DNA from: Thermoleophilia bacterium
GTDB taxonomy: Bacteria > Actinomycetota > Thermoleophilia > Gaiellales > Gaiellaceae
Length of the DNA: 33,677 nt
Direction of reading: 5' to 3'
NCBI GenBank assembly: GCA_019683855.1
Contig: JADGHP010000007.1
Coordinates: forward strand, 1-33,677
Shown here: piece by piece, positions 8,536 through 16,538 of the stretch
Numbering within the stretch: position 1 is the stretch's first letter
How the letters are laid out: each line of letters begins with the position of its first letter
The notes under the pieces: generated by a model
The model's database searches: none
What the model was told of the DNA's origin: nothing
Seen by the model: the letters and a program-made list of their open reading frames with translations, nothing else
Program-made: the position numbers and the translations under genes

Positions 8536-9601
8536 CGTCCAGGCGCAGTACGCGCCGCTCCGCGCGCAGCTCGAGGCCCGCTTCAGCGAGGTGCTCGAGT
8601 CGGGCGCGTTCATCCGCGGGCCGCACTACTGGGCGTTCCAGGAGGAGGCCGCCGCCTACCTGGGCGTGAAGGAGACCGTCGGCGTCGCCAACGGCACCGA
8701 CGCGCTCGTGCTCGTCCTCGACGCGCTCGGGATCGGCCCCGGCGACGAGGTGATCTGCCCCGCGTTCACCTTCTACGCGACCGCGGAGTCGATCGTCCGG
8801 CGCGGCGCCACGCCCGTCTTCGCCGACGTCGACCCGGACACGCTCAACCTCGACCCCGAGGACGTGGCCGCGAGGATCACGCCGCGGACGCGGGCGATCA
8901 TGCCCGTGCACCTCTTCGGCCGCCCGGCGCCGGTCGACCGGCTCACCGGCTTCGGCCTGCCGGTGATCGAGGACGCCGCGCAGGCGTTCGGCGCTCCCGG
9001 CGTCGCCAAGCTCGGCACCGTCGCGACGTACAGCTTCTACCCGACGAAGAACCTGTTCTGCCTCGGCGACGGCGGCCTCGTCGCGACGAGCGACGTCGAG
9101 CTCGCCGACCGCGTGCGGATGCTCGCGTTCCACGGCTCACGTGACAAGACCGACTTCGACTTCGTCGGCTACAACTCGCGGCTCGACGAGGTGCAGGCCG
9201 CGATGCTGCGTCTGTTCCTGCCGCAGCTCGACGCGTGGAACCGGGGTCGTCGCGAGGCGGCCGCGCGCTACGCCGAGCTCGGCCTCGGCGAGCTCGTGGA
9301 GCTCCCGCGCGACGAGCCGGGCCACATCTACCACCTCTTCGTCTGCCGCTCGCCCGAGCGCGACCGCATCCGCGCGGCGCTCGCCGAGGCGGGCATCGCC
9401 TCCGCGGTCTACTACACGACGCCGTTGCACCTGCAGCCGGCGCTGCGCTTCCTCGGCTACGAGCCCGGCTCGCTGCCGGTGACCGAGGCGGCGGCGACCG
9501 ACAACTTCTCGCTTCCGCTCTGGCCCGGGATCCCGGCGGAGACGCAGGAGCGGGTGGTGGACGTCGTCCGCTCCGCCGTCGGCGTCGGCGCGAAGGCATG
9601 A
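8513..9601 (+). CDS. DegT/DnrJ/EryC1/StrS family PLP sugar aminotransferase
   Basis: This 362-residue PLP-dependent aminotransferase acts on nucleotide-linked keto-sugars. The start IPLVDVQAQY is typical of the family. GTDALVLVLDALGIGPGDEV, the cofactor-contacting EDAAQAFG (153-160) and the Schiff-base lysine K179 in SFYPTKNLFCLGDGG are all present, as is the NSRLDEVQAAML segment. The GTG at 8513 gives the standard N terminus. It is coupled by a four-base overlap to the 4,6-dehydratase gene. That pairing (dehydratase plus 4-aminotransferase) matches the PglF-PglE logic of bacillosamine-type sugars, so the product is probably a UDP-4-amino-4,6-dideoxy-HexNAc; the exact sugar is inference. Confidence 0.9.
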   Translation: MQKIPLVDVQAQYAPLRAQLEARFSEVLESGAFIRGPHYWAFQEEAAAYLGVKETVGVANGTDALVLVLDALGIGPGDEVICPAFTFYATAESIVRRGATPVFADVDPDTLNLDPEDVAARITPRTRAIMPVHLFGRPAPVDRLTGFGLPVIEDAAQAFGAPGVAKLGTVATYSFYPTKNLFCLGDGGLVATSDVELADRVRMLAFHGSRDKTDFDFVGYNSRLDEVQAAMLRLFLPQLDAWNRGRREAAARYAELGLGELVELPRDEPGHIYHLFVCRSPERDRIRAALAEAGIASAVYYTTPLHLQPALRFLGYEPGSLPVTEAAATDNFSLPLWPGIPAETQERVVDVVRSAVGVGAKA

Positions 9602-11544
9602 CCCTCTTCAGCCGCCACCGGCTGTGGCAGCTGCTGGTGGATGCGGCGATCGTCGCGGTCTCCTGGTTCCTCGCCTTCGAGCTGCGCTTCGATCAGGGGC
9701 TCCCGGTCTACTACTCGACGCTGCTGCGGCGGACGATCCTGCTCGTCGTCGCGATCAAGCTCGTCGTCTTCGTCGCGTTCGGCTTCTACAACCGCTGGTG
9801 GCGTTACGTGTCCGTGCGCGACATGTGGTCGGCCGCGCGCGGCGTCGTCGTCGCCTCGCTCGTCGCGGACGTCACCGTCTACCTCGCCTCGCCGGTGCAC
9901 GCCGTCCGGCTGCCGCGCTCGATCGCGGTGATGGACCTCCTGCTCACGCTCGCGCTCGTGGCGGGGGTGCGGCTGCTCGCGCGGACGCTGATCGAGCGGC
10001 CCGGGCTCAGCGTCGTCGCCCGCGGTAAGGAGGTGATCGTCGTCGGAGCCGGCGACGCGGGGCGGCTGATCGTGCAGGAGATGCAGCGCTCGCGGATGCT
10101 CCGCTACACGCCGATCGGCTTCGTCGACGACGACCCGCGCAAGCGGAACGCGCGGATCCTCGGCGTGCGCGTGCTCGGCACGCTCGCGGAGCTCGAGCAC
10201 GTGCTGCGCGAGCACAAGCCGGACGAGGTGCTGATCGCGATGCCCTCGGTCTCGGGCGAGGTGCGCCGGCGGATCGTCGAGACTGCGCAGGCGTCGAAGG
10301 TGCCCGTGAAGACGCTGCCGGGCCTGTACGAGCTGATCTCGGGCGACATCGGCCTCGCTGGCCAGATCCGTCCGGTGCAGGTCGAGGACGTGCTCGGGCG
10401 CGAGCAGGTGGAGGTCGACTTCGAGCAGGTCGCCTCGTACCTGCGGGGCCAGACCGTCCTCGTCACGGGCGCCGGCGGCTCGATCGGCTCGGAGCTTTGC
10501 CGCCAGATCGCGCGCGTCGGGCCGGCGCGCCTCGTCCTCGTCGACAACGCCGAGACGGCCCTGTTCGAGATCGAGCGCGAGCTGGTGGGGGAGCGCGACT
10601 TCACGCCCGCGGTGCCGAAGCTCGTCGACGTGAAGGATCGCCGTGCCCTGCGCCGAGAGGTGTTCGAGAAGTACCGGCCGACGATCGTCTTCCACGCGGC
10701 CGCCTACAAGCACGTGCCGCTGATGGAGACGCACCCGCTCGAGTCGGTGCGCAACAACGTCGTCGCCACCCGCGCCGTCGCCGAGCTGGCGGCGGAGTTC
10801 GAGGTCGAGCGGTTCGTGCTCATCTCCACCGACAAGGCCGTGAACCCGAAGACGGTGATGGGCCAGTCGAAGGCGCTGTGCGAGTGGATCGTCGAGTCGC
10901 TCGGGCATCGGCGCGACGTCGCGACGCGGTTCGTCGCCGTCCGCTTCGGCAACGTCCTCAACTCGTCTGGCAGCGTGATCCCGACCTTCCGCCGGCAGAT
11001 CGAGCGCGGCGGGCCGGTGACGGTGACGCATCCCGAGATGACGCGCTACTTCATGACGATTCCGGAGGCGGTCTCGCTCGTCGTCCAGGCGGGCGCGATC
11101 GGCGGGCGCGGCCAGGTGTTCGTCCTCGACATGGGCGAGCCCGTGCGGATCGTCGACCTGGCCATGAACATGATTCGCCTCTCCGGCAAGGAGCCGCGGC
11201 TCCCGGGCGAGCCGGACGGCGGTCCGCGCGACGTCCGCATCCAGTTCATCGGCTCGCGCCCGGGCGAGAAGATCCACGAGGAGCTGTGGAGCGACGACGA
11301 GGCGGTGGGCTCGACGGCCCACCCGAAGATCATGCGTCTGAGCCGGCCGCCCGTCGACGCCGCGTGGCTCGACGAGCAGCTCTCCGAGCTGGAGCGGCTC
11401 GCAGACGCCGGCGACACGCTCGAGGTGGTGGCGAAGCTCGGCTCGATCGTGCGCTCGCCGAAACGCGTCGAGGCGCCGACGGCTCTCGGCGACGGCTCCG
11501 TCCCGGAGCTTCGGCGGGAGCGCCAGCTCGAGCAGGCCGAGTAG
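9598..11544 (+). CDS. Membrane nucleotide-sugar 4,6-dehydratase (PglF/WbpM/CapD family)
   Basis: This 648-residue protein has about four N-terminal membrane helices (residues 8-130). A CoA-binding-like Rossmann domain (VIVVGAGDAGR, about 146-155) and a C-terminal SDR dehydratase domain follow. The SDR domain has TGAGGSIG (290-297), FHAAAYKHVPLME (365-377), STDKAVNP (410-417) and M421-x3-K425, where Met replaces the usual SDR Tyr, as in PglF and WbpM. It converts UDP-GlcNAc, or a related sugar, to the 4-keto-6-deoxy form at the inner membrane face. The ATG at 9598 overlaps the aminotransferase stop (ATGA). A GC-rich hairpin lies just after the stop. Confidence 0.92.
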   Translation: MTLFSRHRLWQLLVDAAIVAVSWFLAFELRFDQGLPVYYSTLLRRTILLVVAIKLVVFVAFGFYNRWWRYVSVRDMWSAARGVVVASLVADVTVYLASPVHAVRLPRSIAVMDLLLTLALVAGVRLLARTLIERPGLSVVARGKEVIVVGAGDAGRLIVQEMQRSRMLRYTPIGFVDDDPRKRNARILGVRVLGTLAELEHVLREHKPDEVLIAMPSVSGEVRRRIVETAQASKVPVKTLPGLYELISGDIGLAGQIRPVQVEDVLGREQVEVDFEQVASYLRGQTVLVTGAGGSIGSELCRQIARVGPARLVLVDNAETALFEIERELVGERDFTPAVPKLVDVKDRRALRREVFEKYRPTIVFHAAAYKHVPLMETHPLESVRNNVVATRAVAELAAEFEVERFVLISTDKAVNPKTVMGQSKALCEWIVESLGHRRDVATRFVAVRFGNVLNSSGSVIPTFRRQIERGGPVTVTHPEMTRYFMTIPEAVSLVVQAGAIGGRGQVFVLDMGEPVRIVDLAMNMIRLSGKEPRLPGEPDGGPRDVRIQFIGSRPGEKIHEELWSDDEAVGSTAHPKIMRLSRPPVDAAWLDEQLSELERLADAGDTLEVVAKLGSIVRSPKRVEAPTALGDGSVPELRRERQLEQAE

Positions 11545-11753
11545 AGGCGGGCCGCCGGCTCGGCGGCGACGTCCCTGGCGGGCCTGGGAGAGCACGAGCC
11601 GCCGCTGCCACCGGATCTCGCGCACTGCGTCTTCTGCGAGTACGAGCGGCGCAAGGCTGCCGAGGGCGCGATCGACGTCGAGGATCTGCTCGCCGCCCGC
11701 CGCCCCCGGCACCCTCGCCGAGGTGGCTTCGGTCCCGGGCATCGGGCCGGGCG
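11545..11753. other. Convergent intergenic region with a possible coding remnant
   Basis: This 209-base stretch separates two convergent genes and holds no complete gene. The plus frame that continues straight past the dehydratase TAG encodes a protein-like segment containing HCVFCEYERRKA and IDVEDLLAARRP with no start codon. A shift of frame then gives TLAEVASVPGIGPGAMG, which resembles a helix-hairpin-helix turn. It may be a decayed gene end, or simply open GC-rich sequence. Confidence 0.2.
11551..11567 (+). terminator. GC-rich hairpin after the dehydratase gene
   Basis: GCCGCC-GGCTC-GGCGGC begins six bases after the TAG stop. A 6-bp GC stem is present but no U-run follows, so it may be a weak or Rho-assisted terminator, or chance in GC-rich DNA. 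Confidence 0.3.
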
Positions 11754-12776
11754 CTATGGGGTGTCGAGCGCCGAGAGCAGCAGCTCGAGCAGCAGCGCCG
11801 GGTCGCGCCGCACCCGGCGGTCGCCGTCCGTGGCGTCCCGCTTGCGCAGCTCGAGCGCGCGCGGGTCGGTGAGCGGCTTCAGGCGCCCCTCCCGGATCAG
11901 CTCCTCGTCGACCCCTCCGAGGCGTCCGCCGTACGTGGTGTAGACCGGGACGCCGAGCGCGGCCGCCTCGCGGTTCATCGTCCCCCCGGCGGACACGACG
12001 ATGTCGGCGAGCGCGATCAGGCTCTGCGCGTCCACCGCGCCCTCCGGGACGATGACGGACGGAAGCGCGAGCTCGCGCACGAACGCGCGCTGCTCCTCCG
12101 TTCGCGGCAAGACGACAGCGTGGACGTGCTCCAGCCGGCCGAGATGGTCGAGCGTCTGCGGGAAGAGCGGGTTCGAGTGCCGGTGGTAGAGCGAGACGTC
12201 CGGCGGCGGGCGCAGGACGACGAGCACGCGCGCCGGCTCGATCCCGAAGCGGTCGAGCAGCGAGCGGTCCGGCTCGAAGTCGGCGAGGTAGTACTCCTCC
12301 TTGAGCCCCGGGTACTGGACGAGCTTCGGCGGTCGGACGCCGTACGGGCGCAGCCGCTCGGGCGGGATCGCCTCCGGGACGACGACGCGTGTCGCCGCCC
12401 GGCAGCCGAGCTGGTGCTGGAGCGTCGCGAACTCGTAGTCGAACGTGGTCGCGCTCGGGATCCCGAGCCGTCGCGCCGTCAGCGTCAGCTCGTGGGAGCC
12501 GTGGGCGAGCGCCACGTCGAAGCCGCGCCCCTTCGCCCAGCGTCGCAGCGCGCCGAGCCGGTGCGTCATCTGCCGGGCCTTCTGGAGCCGCGAGCGGCCC
12601 CCGTGTCGGCCGATCACCGCGTCCGCCCGGAGCCCGTGCAGCTCGAGCAGCTGAAGCGTCTGGGCGTAGTCGCGCGCGGTGATCTCGACCTCGTCTCCGC
12701 GCTCCCGCAGGATCGTGATCAGCGGCTTGAAGACGAGCACGTGCGCCGACGCCGTCATGTCGATCCAGACCCTCAC
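11754..12776 (-). CDS. DUF354 family protein (GT-B-like, glycan-associated)
   Basis: This 340-residue protein matches the DUF354 family, common in archaea and in bacterial surface-glycan loci. Family segments are the N terminus MRVWIDMTASAHVLVFKPLI, EITARDYAQT, DVALAHGSHE, YPGLKEEYYL, VVLRPPPDVSLYH and a C-terminal SAGGTMNREAAALGVPVYT that resembles the donor site of GT-B glycosyltransferases. Biochemical function is not established, and a sugar-transfer or NDP-sugar-related role is inference. The GTG start at 12776 is required for the standard N terminus and overlaps the stop of a possible small reading frame (GTGA). It lies 130 bases downstream of the amidotransferase gene on the same strand. 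Confidence 0.8.
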   Translation of the reverse strand: MRVWIDMTASAHVLVFKPLITILRERGDEVEITARDYAQTLQLLELHGLRADAVIGRHGGRSRLQKARQMTHRLGALRRWAKGRGFDVALAHGSHELTLTARRLGIPSATTFDYEFATLQHQLGCRAATRVVVPEAIPPERLRPYGVRPPKLVQYPGLKEEYYLADFEPDRSLLDRFGIEPARVLVVLRPPPDVSLYHRHSNPLFPQTLDHLGRLEHVHAVVLPRTEEQRAFVRELALPSVIVPEGAVDAQSLIALADIVVSAGGTMNREAAALGVPVYTTYGGRLGGVDEELIREGRLKPLTDPRALELRKRDATDGDRRVRRDPALLLELLLSALDTP

Positions 12777-12907
12777 GAGACCGTCACCGCCATCTCACGG
12801 CATCCGTGCGGTTTCCTGAGCGGATGTGTCCGTTGCAGACGCTCGCCCATGGGTGTGCATGGGCCGGTGGGCATGTGGATCCATGGGCCGTCACATCCAT
12901 GGGCCAT
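12773..12907 (-). CDS. Possible 44-residue small ORF bridging asnB and the DUF354 gene
   Basis: An ATG overlaps the asnB stop as TGATG, and the frame runs 44 codons to a TGA that overlaps the DUF354 GTG start as GTGA. Both junctions look like the translational coupling used throughout this window. Against it, about a third of third-codon positions are A or T, unlike the neighbours, and the first half is built from the CATGGGCC repeat. The peptide is rich in Pro, Gly, His and Cys, with no membrane segment. It could be a coupling leader rather than a functional protein. Confidence 0.25.
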   Translation of the reverse strand: MAHGCDGPWIHMPTGPCTPMGERLQRTHPLRKPHGCREMAVTVS

Positions 12908-12910
12908 CAC
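12846..12910. repeat. CATGGGCC repeat cluster with a 16-bp tandem duplication
   Basis: Four CATGGG cores start at 12848, 12858, 12882 and 12898. The last two belong to perfectly abutting 16-bp units, ATCCATGGGCCGTCAC (12879-12894) and ATCCATGGGCCATCAC (12895-12910), which differ at one base. The palindromes CCCATGGG (12846-12853) and TGGATCCA (12876-12883) are also present. The cluster fills the asnB-DUF354 spacer and reaches the asnB stop codon. Confidence 0.7.
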
Positions 12911-14799
12911 GCGGCGAGGGCCTCCATGCGGGCGGACTGGAGGCGTGGAGGCGCCTGCTCGACGTGGTGCTCGTACCAGAGCGTGAAGGCGAGCAGCCCC
13001 CAGAGCTGGCGGCTGCGGTCCTCCTTGCCCGCCACGTGCTCGTCGAGCAGCCGGGTGACGACCGGGTACGCGAAGAACCCCTGCCTGGCGAGGGTCTCCG
13101 CCGACAGCGTCGCTCGCGCGAAGGGCTCCAGCTCTCCGCGGAGCCATGCCGCCGCGGGGATCGAGAAGCCGCGCTTGCGCCCGTGCACGACCTCGCGCGG
13201 GACTAGCGGCTCCACTGCCTTGCGCAGCAGCACCTTCTTCGAGAGACCACGCACCTTGAGTCGCGACGGGAGCGCGAACGCGAGGTTCGTCACCGCGGGG
13301 TCGAGGAACGGCACGCGCGCCTCGAGCGAGTGCGCCATCGACGCCCGGTCGGTCTTCACGAGCAGGTCGTCGACGAGGTAGATGCCGAAGTCCACGTCCT
13401 GGAGGCGCGCCAGCATGTCGGCTCCCTCCGTCTCGCGGTACCGCGCGCGGTAGAGGTCGACCGGATCGAACGCCGCGCGCCGCCCGGTGAGCTCGGCGCG
13501 CAGCTCCGGCGAGAAGATCTCCTTCCAGCCGTGGTGGCGCTCGAGTGGCGGCAGGTGGGCCGCGCGGACGAAGCGCTTGGCCTTGTAGTCGAGGCTCGCC
13601 TTGGCCGTCGACGCCGGCAGCGCCTCGACGAGCGGGCGGACGAGGCGCGCGAGCGGGGCGAGCCGGTCGGCCAACAGGTCGGCGGCGTACGTGTAGTAGC
13701 CGCCGAAGAGCTCATCGCCGCCCTCGCCCGAGAGCGCCACCTTCACGTGGCCGGCTGCGAGCTGCGAGACGAGGTAGGTCGGCAATGCGGAGGAGTCGGC
13801 GAACGGCTCGTCGAACGCTTCCGCGAGGGCTCGCAGCAGGAGCTCCGGCTCCGGCCGGACGAGCAGCTCGTGGTGGTTCGTGCCGTACCGCTCGGCGACC
13901 CTGCGCGCGTCGGCGCGCTCGTCGAAGCTCCGCTCCTCGAAGCCGATGGTGAACGTGTGCACCGGCTCCGGCGTCTCCTGCGCGGCGAGCGCGGCGAGGG
14001 TCGCCGAGTCGACGCCGCCGGAGAGGAGGACGCCAACCGGTACGTCCGAGAGGAGGTGCGCGCGAACCGAGTCCCGCAGTCGCGCGCGGAGCTCCTCGAC
14101 CAGCTCCGCCTCGTCCGCGTCCCGCAGCTCCTCCACGGGCAGCGGCCCGGGACGGGCGTAGCGCTCGGTCCGGAGCGCTCCGTCCTCCTGCCAGACGAGC
14201 AGGTGGCCGGCCGGCAGCTTGCGGATCTCGCGGAAGATCGAGTACGGCGCCGGGATCGAGTTGAAGGCGAGGAACGCCTCGAGGGCGTCGAGGTCGATCT
14301 CGCCGCGCGGCAGGGAGCGAAGCTCGGAGGCGAACGCGAGCTCGCCGCCCTCGTGTCGGTAGTAGAGAGGCTTGATCCCGTAGCGGTCGCGCGCGAGGAC
14401 GAGCCGCCGGCTGCGCGCGTCCCAGATCGCGGTCGCGAACATTCCGCGCAGCCGCTCCGCGAAGCCGAGACCGTGCTGCTCGTAGAGGTGGACGATCGCC
14501 TCGGTGTCGCAGCGGGTGCGGAAGCGGTGGCCGGCGCGCTCCAGCTCCCGGCGCAGCTCGGGGTAGTTGTAGATCTCGCCGTTCTGGACGACGACGCAGC
14601 TCGAGTCCTCGTTCGCGATCGGCTGGTCGCCGTGCTCGAGGTCGACGATCGAGAGGCGCCGCGCCGCGATCGCGACGGGCCCGTCGCGGTGCTCGCCGGC
14701 GCTGTCGGGGCCGCGGTGCGCGAGCAGGTCGCTCATCGCCGCGAGCCGCCGGGGATCCGGCGTGCCGGCCGGGGATGCGATTCCGCAGATTCCGCACAT
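12907..14799 (-). CDS. asnB: AsnB-like glutamine-dependent amidotransferase
   Basis: This 630-residue class II glutamine amidotransferase has an asparagine-synthetase C domain. Cys2 is the N-terminal nucleophile (MCGICGI). RRLSIVDLEHGDQP and NGEIYNYPELR belong to the glutaminase domain. The ATP-binding P-loop is SGGVDS (260-265), followed by SGEGGDELFGGY and DRASMAHSLEARVPFLD. It makes asparagine or, as often in glycan clusters, amidates a sugar acid or peptide; the glycan neighbours favour the second, by inference. The start is ATG 14799, nine bases after a TAGAGT box. The upstream sugar transferase ends 92 bases before it on the same strand. Confidence 0.88.
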   Translation of the reverse strand: MCGICGIASPAGTPDPRRLAAMSDLLAHRGPDSAGEHRDGPVAIAARRLSIVDLEHGDQPIANEDSSCVVVQNGEIYNYPELRRELERAGHRFRTRCDTEAIVHLYEQHGLGFAERLRGMFATAIWDARSRRLVLARDRYGIKPLYYRHEGGELAFASELRSLPRGEIDLDALEAFLAFNSIPAPYSIFREIRKLPAGHLLVWQEDGALRTERYARPGPLPVEELRDADEAELVEELRARLRDSVRAHLLSDVPVGVLLSGGVDSATLAALAAQETPEPVHTFTIGFEERSFDERADARRVAERYGTNHHELLVRPEPELLLRALAEAFDEPFADSSALPTYLVSQLAAGHVKVALSGEGGDELFGGYYTYAADLLADRLAPLARLVRPLVEALPASTAKASLDYKAKRFVRAAHLPPLERHHGWKEIFSPELRAELTGRRAAFDPVDLYRARYRETEGADMLARLQDVDFGIYLVDDLLVKTDRASMAHSLEARVPFLDPAVTNLAFALPSRLKVRGLSKKVLLRKAVEPLVPREVVHGRKRGFSIPAAAWLRGELEPFARATLSAETLARQGFFAYPVVTRLLDEHVAGKEDRSRQLWGLLAFTLWYEHHVEQAPPRLQSARMEALAA

Positions 14800-14808
14800 C
14801 GTCGCCCT

Positions 14809-14814
14809 ACTCTA
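14809..14814 (-). promoter_or_regulatory. -10-like box TAGAGT for a leaderless asnB transcript
   Basis: On the minus strand TAGAGT ends nine bases before the asnB ATG at 14799. No Shine-Dalgarno sequence lies between. The position fits a leaderless mRNA with its own promoter in the 92-base spacer. Confidence 0.45.
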
Positions 14815-14891
14815 CGGGCGGCCGAAGGTCGCTCCTGCCCCTGGCGCGCGTCCACGGCCCGCTCGCGACCGGGCGACCCGCGAGCGGAGCC

Positions 14892-15578
14892 TCAGCCGTC
14901 CGGCCGCACGAGCCCTCGCAGCGACTGGCGGACGACCCGCCAGGCGGTCGCGGCGACGGTGCGGAGGTAGAGCGCAACGGAGCGGTCGGCGATCCACTCG
15001 AGGTCGTGCGCCAGCTTCTCGGCCATCGGGGTCTCGTAGCCGCGCCGCACCTGCGCGAAGCCCGTCAACCCGGGCCGGACGACGAGCCGCTGCCAGTACG
15101 CGGGCAGCTCGTGCGCGAGCTCTGCGAAGAAGACGGGACGGATCGGTCGCGGCCCGACGAGGCTCATGTCGCCGCGCAGGACGTTCCAGAACTGCGGGAT
15201 CTCGTCGAGCTGGGTCGCCTTCAGCCACCGCCCGATCGGCGTGAACTCGGCCTGCGTGCGGCGAACGAGCTCCTCGCCGAGGTAGGGCCCGAGCCGCTCC
15301 TCGGCTCCCGGGCGGAGCGTGCGGAACTTGAGCATCACGAAGATCCGGCCGCCCCGGCCGACGCGCTCGCCGCGATAGAGGATCGGGCGGCCGCTCGTCG
15401 CGAGGACGAGCAGGGCGATGGCGAGCACGACGGGGAGCAAGACGACGAGGAGGAGCGCCGAGAGCGTGACGTCCAGCGCCCGTAGGAGGGCGTCGCGTCG
15501 CCGGGCCGGCGCCTCGAGGGCCAGCTGCCGGTAGCCGCGGACGAGCGTGTCCTCGATCCGCGTCGTCGTCTCGGGCAC
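14892..15578 (-). CDS. Initiating sugar-phosphate transferase (PglC/WcaJ-type bacterial sugar transferase)
   Basis: This 228-residue phosphoglycosyl transferase transfers a sugar phosphate to undecaprenyl phosphate and starts surface-glycan assembly. One hydrophobic segment (about 34-62) is followed by the catalytic domain with YRGERVGRGGRIF, MLKFRTLRP, TPIGRWLKATQLDEIPQFWN, LRGDMSLVGPRP and RPGLTGFAQVRRG. The size fits a PglC-like minimal enzyme with an N-terminal extension rather than the long WbaP type. The GTG start at 15578 is the only start that keeps the whole family region and lies seven bases after a TACCAT box. With the PglF-like and PglE-like genes nearby, a bacillosamine-like first sugar is plausible. 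Confidence 0.88.
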   Translation of the reverse strand: MPETTTRIEDTLVRGYRQLALEAPARRRDALLRALDVTLSALLLVVLLPVVLAIALLVLATSGRPILYRGERVGRGGRIFVMLKFRTLRPGAEERLGPYLGEELVRRTQAEFTPIGRWLKATQLDEIPQFWNVLRGDMSLVGPRPIRPVFFAELAHELPAYWQRLVVRPGLTGFAQVRRGYETPMAEKLAHDLEWIADRSVALYLRTVAATAWRVVRQSLRGLVRPDG

Positions 15579-15585
15579 ACGCGTG

Positions 15586-15591
15586 ATGGTA
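15586..15591 (-). promoter_or_regulatory. -10-like box TACCAT for the sugar transferase gene
   Basis: On the minus strand TACCAT ends seven bases before the GTG start at 15578. It shares a 66-base divergent spacer with the LysR gene promoter. No ribosome binding site is visible. Confidence 0.4.
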
Positions 15592-15614
15592 GACGGCTCT
15601 CGACCGATAGCCTG

Positions 15615-15631
15615 CCGACTTCGACAGTCGG
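15615..15631. promoter_or_regulatory. Inverted repeat, candidate LysR operator
   Basis: CCGACT-TCGAC-AGTCGG is a perfect 6-bp dyad in the divergent spacer between the sugar transferase and LysR genes. It ends one base before the LysR TAAGGT box. LysR proteins usually bind such dyads next to their own promoter, so autoregulation is likely and control of the divergent gene possible. Confidence 0.5.
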
Positions 15632-15632
15632 A

Positions 15633-15638
15633 TAAGGT
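15633..15638 (+). promoter_or_regulatory. -10-like box TAAGGT for a leaderless lysR transcript
   Basis: TAAGGT ends six bases before the ATG at 15645. The intervening bases TCTCTT hold no Shine-Dalgarno sequence. This is one of the clearest leaderless geometries in the window. Confidence 0.5.
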
Positions 15639-15644
15639 TCTCTT

Positions 15645-16538
15645 ATGGACACGCGGCAGCTGGCGGCGTTCTGCGCGGTCGTCGAGCGGCGGAGCTTCTC
15701 GCAGGCCGCCGACCAGCTCGGCGTCACGCAGCCGGCGGTCAGCCTCCAGATCCGCTCGCTCGAGAAGCGGCTCGGCAAGCAGCTGCTCGACCGCTCCGGA
15801 CGCCGCGTCGAGCCGACCGAAGCCGGGCAGCGCCTGTACCGGAGCGCGCAGCGGCTGCTCGCGCTCGAGCAGCAGCTGCTCCAGGAGCTCGGCGAGGAGG
15901 CGGAGGGCGAGCTGAGCGGGCGGCTCGAGATCGGCGCCTCCACCGGGCCGGGCGGCACGGTCGTCCCGATCGTCCTCGGCGAGTTCCAGCGGCGCCACCC
16001 AGAGGTGCGGGTCGCGCTCGCCGTCTCGGACACGAACAGCGTCGTGGAGCAGGTCGCCCGCCGGGAGCTCGAGCTCGGCGTGGTGGGTGCCGCTCCACGT
16101 CACCGCGGCGTCACCTTCGAGCCGTTCTTCCGCGACGAGGTGGTGCTCGCCGTGCCTGCGGATCACCGCTTCGCCGGCAAGACGATCACGCTCGACGAGC
16201 TGCGCACCGAGCCCCTTGTGCTGATGCAGGAAGGCGCCGGCGTGCGGCAGGTAATCGAGGACGAGCTGCGGGAGAAGGGGCTGCGCCTCCGCGACTTCGA
16301 TGTTCGGCTCGAGCTGGGATTGCAGGAGTCGGCGCGGACAGCGGTGCTCGCCGGCTTCGGGGTCACGTTCATCTCGCGCGGGGCGATCGAGTCCGATCTC
16401 GTCGCGAAGACGCTCGCCGTCGCGCGCGTCGAGGGGCTCGAGCCGTCGCGCGAGATCTCGCTCGTCCGCTCCGCGGGTCGGGCCGAGACGCGCGTTGCGC
16501 GGGCGTTCGTCCAGTTCGCGCGAGAGCGGCTCGCATGA
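15645..16538 (+). CDS. LysR family transcriptional regulator
   Basis: This 297-residue regulator has an N-terminal winged helix-turn-helix (MDTRQLAAFCAVVERRSF, then QAADQLGVTQPAVSLQIRSL, residues 1-60). The LysR substrate-binding domain follows, with the GRLEIGAST strand, LGEFQRRHPEVRVAL and ELELGVVGA. The fold is close to CysL/CbbR-like members, but the effector cannot be read. It overlaps the following dehydrogenase gene by four bases (ATGA), so the pair is co-translated and the dehydrogenase substrate may be the inducer. It is divergent from the sugar transferase, with a dyad between them. Confidence 0.92.
   Translation: MDTRQLAAFCAVVERRSFSQAADQLGVTQPAVSLQIRSLEKRLGKQLLDRSGRRVEPTEAGQRLYRSAQRLLALEQQLLQELGEEAEGELSGRLEIGASTGPGGTVVPIVLGEFQRRHPEVRVALAVSDTNSVVEQVARRELELGVVGAAPRHRGVTFEPFFRDEVVLAVPADHRFAGKTITLDELRTEPLVLMQEGAGVRQVIEDELREKGLRLRDFDVRLELGLQESARTAVLAGFGVTFISRGAIESDLVAKTLAVARVEGLEPSREISLVRSAGRAETRVARAFVQFARERLA

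Noticed and set aside
6070-8613. Very long open frame antisense to the glycosidase and dedA genes
   Set aside because: It is a by-product of G/C-rich third codon positions: low-complexity Arg/Gly/Glu/Asp-rich translation with no domain, opposite two well-supported genes.
9457-11742. Long open frame antisense to the nucleotide-sugar dehydratase
   Set aside because: It shows the same composition artefact, while the plus-strand gene shows clear SDR and membrane motifs.
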